Positions 24,919-32,381 of a stretch of DNA of 64,000 nucleotides are shown here, in pieces (position 1 is the stretch's first letter; the number at the start of each line of letters is the position of its first letter). This stretch comes from Proteinivorax hydrogeniformans (lineage in GTDB: Bacteria; Bacillota; Proteinivoracia; Proteinivoracales; Proteinivoracaceae): positions 682,001 to 746,000 of the forward strand of contig NZ_CP159485.1 of the NCBI RefSeq assembly GCF_040515995.1. The letters are read 5' to 3'. Under the pieces are notes generated by a model, which did no database searches, was not told the DNA's origin, and saw only the letters and a list, made by a program, of their open reading frames with translations. The translations under genes and the position numbers were made by a program.

Positions 24919-25440
24919 GTGGATAAAATTGAAAAGTCCGAAGAAAGAAAAAAATTTTTAAAAGGGTTTATTCTCTTTTTATTTGTTATTATACTGCTAA
25001 TACAGCTATATAGTAGCGTTACTGACACAAGTAGAGTATGGGTAGATATTCTAGATGATTATAGCAAAATTGAGCGTATAGAAATCAATAACTTTAGGGA
25101 TGAGCCTACGATATTAACAGAAGGTGATCCTGAGTTTAGTTTAGTCTATGACAAATTTTCTTCATTTGTATATAACTCAACAGCAAAACCTAATAAAGAA
25201 CAATTAAAGCTAGAATATGAAATTAGCTTTTTTAAAGAAGAGGATATACTCTTTTCGCAAAAAATATATAAGCTATCTGAAAGCTATCCTTTAGATGAGG
25301 CCAACTGGGTGACTGAAATATCTGGAAATCGTTATATTGCAGAAATAGATGGGCCTTTTTTTGCATTGCGGTTTAATGATATATATATATCACTTCAGGT
25401 AAAAGAAGAGGATATTTTTCGGGAAATTTTTAAAAAGTAA
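24919..25440 (+). CDS. Membrane-anchored hypothetical protein, 173 aa
   Basis: An N-terminal charged stretch is followed by a single membrane helix at about residues 13-32 and a ~140-residue outside domain. It resembles no family I can name. The GTG start follows GCAGGGGGT. The neighbouring 125-aa gene has the same plan (one N-terminal helix plus a small outer domain) without clear similarity. Confidence 0.65.
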   Translation: MDKIEKSEERKKFLKGFILFLFVIILLIQLYSSVTDTSRVWVDILDDYSKIERIEINNFRDEPTILTEGDPEFSLVYDKFSSFVYNSTAKPNKEQLKLEYEISFFKEEDILFSQKIYKLSESYPLDEANWVTEISGNRYIAEIDGPFFALRFNDIYISLQVKEEDIFREIFKK

Positions 25441-25503
25441 ACATTAAAAAATCGCCTAGTTGATTTATTTACCTTTTATAAATGTTAGGCCACTGATATT
25501 AAG

Positions 25504-25538
25504 AACAATCTAGTACTGAGTTACTAGGTTGTTTTTCT
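25504..25538 (+). terminator. Intrinsic terminator
   Basis: AACAATCTAGT pairs with ACTAGGTTGTT (one G-T pair), followed by TTTCT. It ends the preceding gene's transcript. Confidence 0.8.
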
Positions 25539-25644
25539 ATGTAGTTATTAGAGTTACTAGTCTTAACCATACAGAGGTTACTTTTCAACCGATAAAATAT
25601 CGTTGGAGGGGTTAAATGAGAAACAACTTTCTGTAATCTTGACC

Positions 25645-25672
25645 TTGTTGAACAAATAATAAATGGTATAAT
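25645..25672 (+). promoter_or_regulatory. Promoter before the AspT-like gene
   Basis: TTGTTG and a perfect TATAAT are separated by 16 bp, about 65 bases ahead of the start codon. Confidence 0.5.
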
Positions 25673-25738
25673 AGAAAATAGTGGTGAAAATTTACACAGT
25701 TAGCAAAAGACAGCTATAATAAAAAGGACTTCTTAGGA

Positions 25739-27337
25739 GTGATTGCTATAATTGAATTGTTAGAGGATCCATTATTTCTGTTGTTTTTAATTATTGTTAT
25801 AGGCACCTTTATCGGCCAATGGTCCATTAAGGGTGTAGGACTTGGCTCTAGTGCTGTATTGTTTGTAGCGATGGTGTTTGGGCATTTTGGCTATGAAATA
25901 AGCCCTGTTATACAAAGTTTTGGACTGAGTTTATTTATTGTGACAGTGGGTTTACAGGCAGGACCACGCTTTTTTAGAATGATTCGCACATCTGGAGTTG
26001 TTTTTGCTATCATAAGTGTGTTGGTTATCGCTATAGCTGGCATAACAACTTTTATTACAGCAACTATTATGGATATTCCGCCTGCACTTGGTATAGGAAT
26101 TATGACGGGAGCACTTACAAGTACTCCGGGTCTTGCTGCAGCTCTTGAGGCAACCGGTGATCCCACTGCCTCTGTTGGGTATGGAATCGCTTATCCGTTT
26201 GGGGTGTTAGCGGTTGTTTTATTTGTACAACTGTACCCAAAGATAATGAAAGTTGACCTTACGCAGGAGCTAAAAGTTAAGGCAAGCCCGATTAAACGTA
26301 GTTTGACACCAACTGTTATGACAATTGAAGTAACTAAAGACTCTCTCCATAAAAGGACGTTAAAAGAACTGCATTTGAACAAAGGAGCATCTATTGTTTT
26401 AAGTAGAGTTATTCGTGGGAACAGGACTATCGTTGGCTTAAGTGATACCGTAATATTAAAAGGTGATTATCTTGTGGCAGTGGGGACAAAAGAAGACTTA
26501 AAGCTCCTTTGCGAAAAAATAGGAAAAGAGATTCCCACAAAGCTGAGCAATCATGACAACATAACCTTCCGCAGAATTACAGTTGAATCTGAGGATTTTG
26601 CTGGCAAGAGCTTACGAGAACTGGATTTGAGAAATGAGTACGGAACTACTGTGACTAGAATTGAACGAAGTGGGTTTGAGTTTAATCAAAGTCCTAATTG
26701 GCGTTTAGATCAAGGGGACATTTTAACGGTGGTAGGTTGTGAAACTAGGCTAAATGAAACGGAACGTTTTTTTAGCCGCAGAAAACTAAAGGTAACTAAT
26801 ATCCATCTATTTTCTTTTAGTTTGATTTTACTAATGGGGATTGTAATTGGTGTGATGCCCATTTACATTCCGAGCCTCGGAACTATAAATTTAGGAACTG
26901 CCGGAGGACCGTTATTTGCAGCTCTTATCATAGGTCATTTTGGCAAAATCGGTCCTATAAGGGCTAGGTTTTTTAAGCCTTCTAATCAGGTGCTCGGAGA
27001 TATAGGACTTGCTTTATTTCTTGCAGGTGCAGGCACCACAGCAGGAGCAGGAGTTGTGGAGGTTATACAGCAGGAGGGAGTTAACGTTTTGTTAGCGGGA
27101 GCTATTATTACAACTGTCCCTCTGTTAGGTGGTTTTATATTAGGCACAAAGGTGTTCAAGCTCAACATAGTACACTGCTTCGGTGCTCTATGTGGGGGTA
27201 TGACAAGCACTCCAGGACTTGGGGCGTTAAACGGCTTAGTAAAATCGGAAGATCCGGCGATTGTTTATGCAGCAGCGTACCCTTTTGCTCTTATTTTTGT
27301 GGCTATAATGTCTCAAGTACTTTTCTTATTCCTATAA
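25739..27337 (+). CDS. AspT/YidE-family transporter with two TrkA-C domains
   Basis: The 532-aa protein has two halves of about five membrane helices each, with the internal repeat motif GIMTGALTSTPGLAAALEATGD in the first half and GALCGGMTSTPGLGALN in the second. Between them are two RCK_C (TrkA-C) regulatory domains (about residues 195-370). This is the aspartate:alanine exchanger/YbjL topology. The substrate cannot be told; dicarboxylate or amino acid antiport is usual. The start is probably GTG 25739, with AAGGA ten bases before it. A transposon-end-like sequence begins right after the stop. Confidence 0.88.
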   Translation: MIAIIELLEDPLFLLFLIIVIGTFIGQWSIKGVGLGSSAVLFVAMVFGHFGYEISPVIQSFGLSLFIVTVGLQAGPRFFRMIRTSGVVFAIISVLVIAIAGITTFITATIMDIPPALGIGIMTGALTSTPGLAAALEATGDPTASVGYGIAYPFGVLAVVLFVQLYPKIMKVDLTQELKVKASPIKRSLTPTVMTIEVTKDSLHKRTLKELHLNKGASIVLSRVIRGNRTIVGLSDTVILKGDYLVAVGTKEDLKLLCEKIGKEIPTKLSNHDNITFRRITVESEDFAGKSLRELDLRNEYGTTVTRIERSGFEFNQSPNWRLDQGDILTVVGCETRLNETERFFSRRKLKVTNIHLFSFSLILLMGIVIGVMPIYIPSLGTINLGTAGGPLFAALIIGHFGKIGPIRARFFKPSNQVLGDIGLALFLAGAGTTAGAGVVEVIQQEGVNVLLAGAIITTVPLLGGFILGTKVFKLNIVHCFGALCGGMTSTPGLGALNGLVKSEDPAIVYAAAYPFALIFVAIMSQVLFLFL

Positions 27338-27411
27338 GAAGTGGCGATTACCCAAGAAGCCCCCGCTTCAAGCAACCCGCAAGGGTAGTAAGTGGTGGGT
27401 AGTTCACTTAT
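27338..27411 (+). mobile_element. Probable solo IS200/IS605-type right end (omega-RNA-like) remnant
   Basis: The sequence has the compact double-hairpin layout typical of IS200/IS605 right ends: GAAGCCCCCGCTTC, a short GGGT-containing hairpin (ACCCGCAAGGGT), then GTGGTGGGTAGTTCAC. The last element resembles the terminal motif of TnpB-associated guide RNAs. No tnpA or tnpB remains nearby. It directly abuts the stop codon of the AspT-like gene. The match is from memory of the pattern, not from an alignment. Confidence 0.45.
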
Positions 27412-27431
27412 AAGAACATAATATCTACTAG

Positions 27432-27468
27432 GCAAGCAGAAACTTTCATTTCTGCTTGCTTTTTTTTA
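27432..27468 (+). terminator. Strong intrinsic terminator
   Basis: A perfect 11-bp stem (GCAAGCAGAAA with TTTCTGCTTGC, six-base loop) is followed by eight T. It ends the AspT-like transcript. Confidence 0.92.
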
Positions 27469-27616
27469 TTATTTTAACAGGATGCTAACCAATTAAAATT
27501 TAGAAGAGTATTACAGATAACGACTAATTGAATTATCCATAGGATGAGTTAATATAATTTTATTAAGAAAGCTTCATTACTTTTAAGTAAATCCAAATAT
27601 TAAAGGAGGCATCACT

Positions 27617-27934
27617 ATGCCAGAACTTTCAGAGTTACAAATAATGATTGAACTGTTAAAAGAGGTTATGAATGACCCCATGCTTTTAACTTTTGCAGGG
27701 GTATGGGTGCTAGGATATATGCTTAAAAAGTATACAAGAATAGATAATAACTTTATCCCATGGATTGTAGTCCTATCAGCTGCAGGACTTAGTCTTGTAA
27801 TAATTGAGTTTTCTATAGCCGGTTTTATTGTAGGTGCTGTTATTGGATATATACAACTAGGATTATATGAGCAAACAAAAGCAACTATGGAAATTTATAA
27901 GAAGAGTAGCTATCCGAGGAGACATTGCGACTAG
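27617..27934 (+). CDS. Phage-holin-like small membrane protein, 105 aa
   Basis: Three hydrophobic segments are separated by short turns. The central pattern WVLGYMLKKYTRIDNNFIPWIV followed by a glycine-rich last helix (GFIVGAVIGYIQLGLYEQTK) resembles the holin_5/Hol44 type. The RBS TAAAGGAGG is strong. No other phage genes are near, so it may be a domesticated remnant or a general small membrane protein. Assignment is by topology and motif only. Confidence 0.5.
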   Translation: MPELSELQIMIELLKEVMNDPMLLTFAGVWVLGYMLKKYTRIDNNFIPWIVVLSAAGLSLVIIEFSIAGFIVGAVIGYIQLGLYEQTKATMEIYKKSSYPRRHCD

Positions 27935-28088
27935 AGATTTGTAAACGATGATAAACTCTACACATACAGAAGAAGTATTCAAAAAACAATTGACGCAGCT
28001 GCAAAAGCCATAGAAAAAGTCAAATTGACCTGCTGTTAATACAAGTAAAAAGAGAAGGGAAGTAGAAAAACTACAAAACTGGAGTCCT

Positions 28089-28493
28089 TTGCTTAAAGAA
28101 ATCCTAGACGGAAGAAGAGCGATACCACAAAAAAAGGAGAGGTCATCAAAAGGGGGGAGCAAAATTTTAGCTAAAGGAATCCCGGTAGTGCCTGGGAAAC
28201 TAACAGGTATTGCAAGGAAATTTTGTAAACCCTCAGATCTAGATAATTTTAAGCATGGAGATATTCTTATAGCTACCATGACAACTCCGGATATATTTTT
28301 AGTAATCGACAAAATTGCTGCAATTGTCACCGAACAGGGGGGGGAAGTATGCCACGCAGCCATAGTAGCTCGGGAAATGGATATACCGACTATAGTTGGA
28401 TGTGGTAAGTTTTTAGACAAAGTAAAAGACGGAGAAAAGATAATTATAGATGGGGAGACAGGAGAGGTTAAAAAGGTGGGGTCTCAAGTCTGA
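28089..28493 (+). CDS. Stand-alone PEP-utilising enzyme mobile (swivelling His) domain
   Basis: The 134-aa protein is almost only the phosphohistidine domain of PEP synthase-type enzymes: GIPVVPGKLTGIAR, ILIATMTTPDIF, then AAIVTEQGGEVCHAAIVARE with the phosphorylatable His, and IPTIVGCGKFLDKVKDGE. The ATP-grasp and PEP-binding parts of PpsA or rifampicin phosphotransferases are absent. It may be a remnant or a partner of a split enzyme. The start is TTG 28089, four bases after GGAG. A broken second copy lies at 32080-32295. Confidence 0.75.
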   Translation: MLKEILDGRRAIPQKKERSSKGGSKILAKGIPVVPGKLTGIARKFCKPSDLDNFKHGDILIATMTTPDIFLVIDKIAAIVTEQGGEVCHAAIVAREMDIPTIVGCGKFLDKVKDGEKIIIDGETGEVKKVGSQV

Positions 28494-28504
28494 AGTTTTT
28501 TGTG

Positions 28505-28545
28505 AAAAAGCAGTGGTTAGCATAGAGCTGACCACTGCTTTTTTA
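28505..28545 (+). terminator. Intrinsic terminator
   Basis: AAAAAGCAGTGGTTAGC pairs with GCTGACCACTGCTTTTTT around a five-base loop, with one mismatch-like wobble. It terminates the PEP-domain gene. Confidence 0.92.
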
Positions 28546-28608
28546 GTTAACTTATAAAAAATATAATCAACAAAATGCAATGTAAACAAAACTTTATGCA
28601 ATATATAG

Positions 28609-28662
28609 TTGACATTATGTCATTTATAGAGTACAATTAGTTTGTAAATAATTACAAACTAA
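28609..28662 (+). promoter_or_regulatory. Promoter with perfect inverted-repeat operator before small HTH gene
   Basis: TTGACA, 17 bp and TACAAT (28609-28637) are followed at once by TTAGTTTGTAA-ATAA-TTACAAACTAA, an 11-bp perfect inverted repeat over the transcription start. This is a classical place for autorepression by the encoded HTH protein. Confidence 0.75.
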
Positions 28663-28677
28663 AATGTGGTGATTAAT

Positions 28678-28875
28678 ATGGGCAAAAATATTAAACTTAA
28701 GCTTTCTAGAGTAGAAAAGGATCTATCCCAGCAAGAACTAGCTGAGTTAGTTGGTGTTACAAGGCAAACTATAGGCATGATTGAGTCGGGGAAATATAAT
28801 CCTACTTTAAATTTGTGCATTTCCATATGCAAAGCTTTAGACAAGACATTAGATGACTTGTTTTGGAATGAATGA
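28678..28875 (+). CDS. Small XRE-family transcriptional regulator, 65 aa
   Basis: The protein is a bare HTH_3 domain: IKLKLSRVEKDLSQQELAEL, VGVTRQTIGMIESGKYNPTL, and the usual KALDKTLDDLFW end. Such YvaO/YgzD-type regulators are often paired with a membrane protein gene, as here (45 bases downstream). ATG 28678, after GGTGAT, is preferred over an upstream in-frame start. The inverted repeat in its promoter is the likely operator. Confidence 0.9.
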   Translation: MGKNIKLKLSRVEKDLSQQELAELVGVTRQTIGMIESGKYNPTLNLCISICKALDKTLDDLFWNE

Positions 28876-28919
28876 TTATACTTAAAAGTTAAAAATTTTA
28901 TAAAGAGGGGGCAGTTTTC

Positions 28920-29375
28920 ATGAAAGAGTTTTTTAAAGAATCAAACGATGAAAGAATTGAGTTGATTAGTAAGGATGTAGGCAGAATAGGGTTTTACATT
29001 TTGCTTTTAACATTAGTTATTTCAAATGTAATAAAGGCCTTTGTGCTAGAGCTTGACAGACAATACTGGCTAGACACACATATAATAATATTAGCTGTGG
29101 GGGGGATACTTTTAGTACTTGCTATGTATTCAGGACTATCTTATTCAATAACAGATTTGCCAAAAACAGAAAGAAAAAAATCTAAGATTAAATATTCTGT
29201 TTTGTTTGCATTAGGTACGTTATATCAAGCTCTAACTACTGGAGGGGTTAGAATCAGCGATGGTGCTGCAAGTATTATAGGAGAGCTTATTGTAGTAGCT
29301 GTCTATTTTGTAGTTTTTTATGGTATACTAACCTTCTTGTTTAGTAAAAAAGAAAAGAAAGAAAAAAACAGCTAA
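28920..29375 (+). CDS. Four-helix membrane protein paired with XRE regulator, 151 aa
   Basis: It has four hydrophobic segments at about residues 25-45, 54-73, 91-108 and 119-143, with a charged N-terminus and a Lys/Glu-rich tail. It follows the small XRE gene in what looks like one transcript. Similar XRE/membrane-protein pairs are common in Firmicutes and mostly of unknown function. The RBS is AGAGGGGG. Confidence 0.7.
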   Translation: MKEFFKESNDERIELISKDVGRIGFYILLLTLVISNVIKAFVLELDRQYWLDTHIIILAVGGILLVLAMYSGLSYSITDLPKTERKKSKIKYSVLFALGTLYQALTTGGVRISDGAASIIGELIVVAVYFVVFYGILTFLFSKKEKKEKNS

Positions 29376-29398
29376 CCTTTAGTAGCTGTTTTTTGTCT
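29366..29398 (+). terminator. Intrinsic terminator overlapping the preceding stop codon
   Basis: AAACAGCTA pairs with TAGCTGTTT across eight bases, followed by TTTTGTCTTTTTT. The stem begins inside the last codons of the membrane protein gene. Confidence 0.85.
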
Positions 29399-29531
29399 TT
29401 TTTGTGTGTTTGTCTCGTTATCTAATTTATTCAGTTGTCATATTATTAAGTAAAGATATTAAAGAACAAAAGCGTCAATCTGATACTAAAGGATGAAAAT
29501 GAGAGCTAAAGAAATTTAAGGAGGGGTGATT

Positions 29532-30146
29532 ATGGAGAAAAAGCCTATTCTATTATTAGCTATACTATTAGTATTTACTATTACAGGTTGCGATAACGAA
29601 GTTGATGAAGAGGAAAAGATTGCTTATATATCCCGAATAACAGATTCAGACTATGCTAAGACATTTCAAGAGTTACATCTGGGCATTATCTTCGACTTTA
29701 ATTTAAAACTAACAAGGGCCAACGAAAGTTGGGTGGATATCTGGGTACAACCATACAAAGAAGGAGAGCCTTTGGAGTATATACCAATAAATCTTAGTTA
29801 TGGTGATGGTTTAGAAGAGGAAAAAGAAGAACAGGTAGGCTTTGGAATAATAACGCCTAATACTGAAAGGTCTCAGTTTTTTATTTACTCTGGCAATGGA
29901 ACTGCAAAAACACAAGTTCCAGAAGACTTATTTACTGCCAGCCCTGCAATAACCAGTTGGGATTATGCCATCGGTGATGAAGTTGTTGGTCTAGAGCCTG
30001 GTGAGGAAAAGGTGCTAGCTGTATATATTCAAGGTGAAGGGTTCTTAAGAGGGTATGATTTTCAAGATCCTGATTATTTACAGAAGATGATAGATGATGG
30101 TATAACTGTACTTGCCTTAAAGATAAAGGTTGCTAAAAGTGAGTAA
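29532..30146 (+). CDS. Hypothetical lipoprotein, 204 aa
   Basis: A type II signal peptide ends in the lipobox TITGC (Cys near 20), followed by an acidic linker (DNEVDEEE). The rest is a beta-rich domain with Trp/Tyr-rich strands and a PGEEKVLAVYIQG motif, resembling a beta-sandwich. The family was not recognised. ATG 29532 after AAGGAGGGGTG is preferred to an upstream GTG. It should be anchored on the outer face of the membrane. A terminator follows. Confidence 0.7.
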   Translation: MEKKPILLLAILLVFTITGCDNEVDEEEKIAYISRITDSDYAKTFQELHLGIIFDFNLKLTRANESWVDIWVQPYKEGEPLEYIPINLSYGDGLEEEKEEQVGFGIITPNTERSQFFIYSGNGTAKTQVPEDLFTASPAITSWDYAIGDEVVGLEPGEEKVLAVYIQGEGFLRGYDFQDPDYLQKMIDDGITVLALKIKVAKSE

Positions 30147-30157
30147 ATATAGGGAGC

Positions 30158-30195
30158 AAAAAACAAGAAGTAATCTATACTTCTTGTTTTTTTAT
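30158..30195 (+). terminator. Intrinsic terminator
   Basis: AAAAAACAAGAAGTA pairs with TACTTCTTGTTTTTT around a five-base loop; the T run is part of the stem. Confidence 0.88.
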
Positions 30196-30255
30196 GTATT
30201 ATAGTCAAAAAAGTAAAGTATGTATATTATGAAAGAGAATTAAGGGGGAGATTTT

Positions 30256-30429
30256 ATGAAGTGGAGTAAAGAAGCTGAGAAGCGAATACAAAAGGCGACC
30301 GTTTTTTATAGGGGGTTTGCTAAAAAGAAGGCGGAGGAAATGGCTGCATCTAGGGGAAAGAAGATTGTAGAGGTTGAAGATATAGAAAAAGCTAAAAAGG
30401 GAAAAGAAATGGAGATATTAGCAAAATAG
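30256..30429 (+). CDS. PCP_red-like small protein, 57 aa
   Basis: From ATG 30256, after TAAGGGGGAG, the ORF encodes a small basic protein. W near the start, KATVFYRGFAKKKAEEMAA and VEVEDIEKAKKG match the small domain at the C-terminus of light-independent protochlorophyllide reductase subunit B (PCP_red). Free-standing copies of this domain are found in non-photosynthetic anaerobes, function unknown. It has its own terminator at 30511-30540. Confidence 0.7.
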   Translation: MKWSKEAEKRIQKATVFYRGFAKKKAEEMAASRGKKIVEVEDIEKAKKGKEMEILAK

Positions 30430-30510
30430 ATTTGACTATTAAGGGTGTTACAGAAAGCCCAAACAAGGAAATAAAGCCCTGTGGTGGTTTAAAGGGGTGA
30501 GGGATATAAA

Positions 30511-30541
30511 AAAACTCAGGACTTAGAATCTGAGCTTTTTA
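30511..30541 (+). terminator. Intrinsic terminator
   Basis: CTCAG and CTGAG with flanking A and T runs form a short stem with a ten-base loop before TTTTT. Weak but well placed after the PCP_red-like gene. Confidence 0.6.
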
Positions 30542-30635
30542 GTTTAAGAAGGGTTTGACGTTCCTTTGTAGAAGGTAGAATTTATAATGATAAGTAACTG
30601 TTAAGGTTAAAATTAGTTCAAGGAGGTTTTGATAA

Positions 30636-31976
30636 ATGAAACTTGTTGTTATAGGTGCTGTGGCTGCAGGGTTATCAGCAGCTAGTAAAGCTAAGCGAGA
30701 AAAGCCTGAATTAGAAATTGAGGTGTACACATCAGAGGAGCATATATCTTATGGTGCTTGTGGTCTGCCTTATTATATAGAAGAGAAAATAGGCAGCTCA
30801 GAAAAATTAATAGCAAGGACAAAAGAAGAGTTTAAAAAGCAAGGGATAAAAGTTGTTACAAAAAGCTTAGTGGAGCAGATTAACCCAGAAGAAAAGACTA
30901 TCCTCGTAAAAGATTTAGATAATGATGAAAATAAAACGGTAAACTTTGACAGTTTACTAATAGCTACCGGAGCTTCTCCTATAATGCCTCCACTAGATGG
31001 GATAAACCTAGACAATATATTTACAGTTAAAAATATCCCTGACGCCGATAAAATAAAGAAGCAAATCCCTAATACTAAAAAGGTGGTTATAGTTGGTGGA
31101 GGGTATATCGGCCTTGAGATGGTGGAAGCCTTTTACGCCCATGGTTTAGACATAACAGTTATTGAAATGGCTCCTCAGCTAATGGGCAACATCGACAGCG
31201 ACATGGCAGGTGTTATTGCAGAGCACTTAAAAGAAAAAGGAGTTAATGTTTGTTCAGGGGAGAAAGTGGAGAGCTTTCAAGGTGAGAAAGCGGTAGAATC
31301 AGTTAAGACCGACAAAGGCACCTACCATGCTGATATGGTGATTATGGCCATAGGTGTCAGCCCTAACAGTCAGCTAGCTAAAAATGCTGGAATTAAACTA
31401 GGGGTTAAAAACTCCATAAAGACAAATAGAAAGATGGAAACCAGTGTTAAAGATATCTATGCCGCTGGGGACTGTACCGCCGCTTATCATCTACTATACG
31501 AAGATGATGCCTATATACCATTAGGGACAACTGCTAACAAACAGGGACGGTTAGCTGGGGAAAATATAGCTGGAGGAAATTCACACTTTCAGGGCATAAT
31601 CGGTACAGGAATTATGAAGGTACTTGACTTAGAAGTAGGTAGAACCGGCCTTAACACAAGGGAGGCTAAGCAGTTAGAAAAAGACTTTTATGAAACTGTT
31701 ATAACTATACCTAATATAGCCGGTTACTACCCTGGCCATGGAAAAGGTAAGATGAAATTGATAGTGGAAAAAGGCTCAGGAAAAGTTTTGGGGTGCCAAC
31801 TTGTAGGACCGAAAGGCATCGCAAAAAGGATAGATACAGTAGCAGCTTGTATCCACAACGAAAACACCATCTGGGATATGGCAAAATTAGATCTAGCATA
31901 TGCTCCACCTTTTAGCCCAGTTTGGGACCCAGTCCTTATGGCAGCAAATGTAGCTATAAATAAGTTTAAAAAATAG
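30636..31976 (+). CDS. CoA-disulfide reductase / NADH oxidase-like FAD enzyme
   Basis: The 446-aa pyridine nucleotide-disulfide oxidoreductase has an N-terminal FAD motif VVIGAVAAGLSAA and a single active-site Cys in SYGACGLPYYIEE (about residue 42). A second nucleotide-binding motif, VVIVGGGYIGLEMVEA, and the FAD-contacting YAAGDCTAAYHLL follow, then a dimerisation domain. A lone Cys in this place is typical of CoA-disulfide reductase, NADH oxidase and NADH peroxidase. It likely serves thiol redox balance or oxygen/peroxide removal. The RBS is AAGGAGG. Confidence 0.88.
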   Translation: MKLVVIGAVAAGLSAASKAKREKPELEIEVYTSEEHISYGACGLPYYIEEKIGSSEKLIARTKEEFKKQGIKVVTKSLVEQINPEEKTILVKDLDNDENKTVNFDSLLIATGASPIMPPLDGINLDNIFTVKNIPDADKIKKQIPNTKKVVIVGGGYIGLEMVEAFYAHGLDITVIEMAPQLMGNIDSDMAGVIAEHLKEKGVNVCSGEKVESFQGEKAVESVKTDKGTYHADMVIMAIGVSPNSQLAKNAGIKLGVKNSIKTNRKMETSVKDIYAAGDCTAAYHLLYEDDAYIPLGTTANKQGRLAGENIAGGNSHFQGIIGTGIMKVLDLEVGRTGLNTREAKQLEKDFYETVITIPNIAGYYPGHGKGKMKLIVEKGSGKVLGCQLVGPKGIAKRIDTVAACIHNENTIWDMAKLDLAYAPPFSPVWDPVLMAANVAINKFKK

Positions 31977-31984
31977 TTTGAATT

Positions 31985-32296
31985 AAGCAGCTCTCGTTTT
32001 GATAACCCTTAGCTAGGCGTAGATAGCTTATATAAAGATGGTCTACAACCTGTAGGTATGCTTAAAATTGACTTAAAAGAAATTCTTATAGCTACCGACA
32101 ACACGGGATATATTTTTAGTAATCGACAAAATAGCTGCAATTGTCACCGAACAAGGAGGCAGGGCCTGCCACGCAGCCATCGTAGCTAGGGAAATGGAGA
32201 TGCCCACAATAGTGGGATGTGGAAACATTTTAGACAAAATAGCAGATGGTGAGAAGATTATAATAGACGGAGAGACAGGCGAGGTAAAAAAGTAAA
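31985..32296 (+). pseudogene. Chimeric remnant: LRR-protein tail joined to PEP-mobile domain
   Basis: About 32019-32085 reads as a copy of the C-terminus of the leucine-rich-repeat protein encoded at 33855 (YKDGLQPVGMLKIDL against YKDGLHPVGKISIDI). It runs straight into a copy of the stand-alone PEP-mobile domain at 28089, with near-identical DNA over ~210 bases. The first part contains a stop. Near ATAGCTACC a two-base deletion relative to the 28-kb copy breaks the frame. The His motif HAAIVARE is still readable. The join implies recombination or slippage between local paralogues. Confidence 0.75.
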
Positions 32297-32325
32297 ACTT
32301 TATACTTTACTCTTTAGAGTAAATA

Positions 32326-32374
32326 AGAGGCTGTATCATGATTATCTTTTTAGATAATTTGATACAGCCTCTCT
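32326..32374. terminator. Bidirectional terminator before the MFS gene end
   Basis: AGAGGCTGTATCA pairs with TGATACAGCCTCT, and the loop holds further pairing (ATTATCT/AGATAAT). It lies eight bases beyond the end of the minus-strand MFS gene and can serve it. Confidence 0.75.
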
Positions 32375-32381
32375 GTTATAT

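Noticed and set aside
27617-28493. Prophage
   Set aside because: Only one holin-like gene is present, without structural, integrase or lysis neighbours.
28666-29375. Toxin-antitoxin pair
   Set aside because: The XRE protein and four-helix partner lack toxin-like features; the regulator/membrane-protein reading is simpler.
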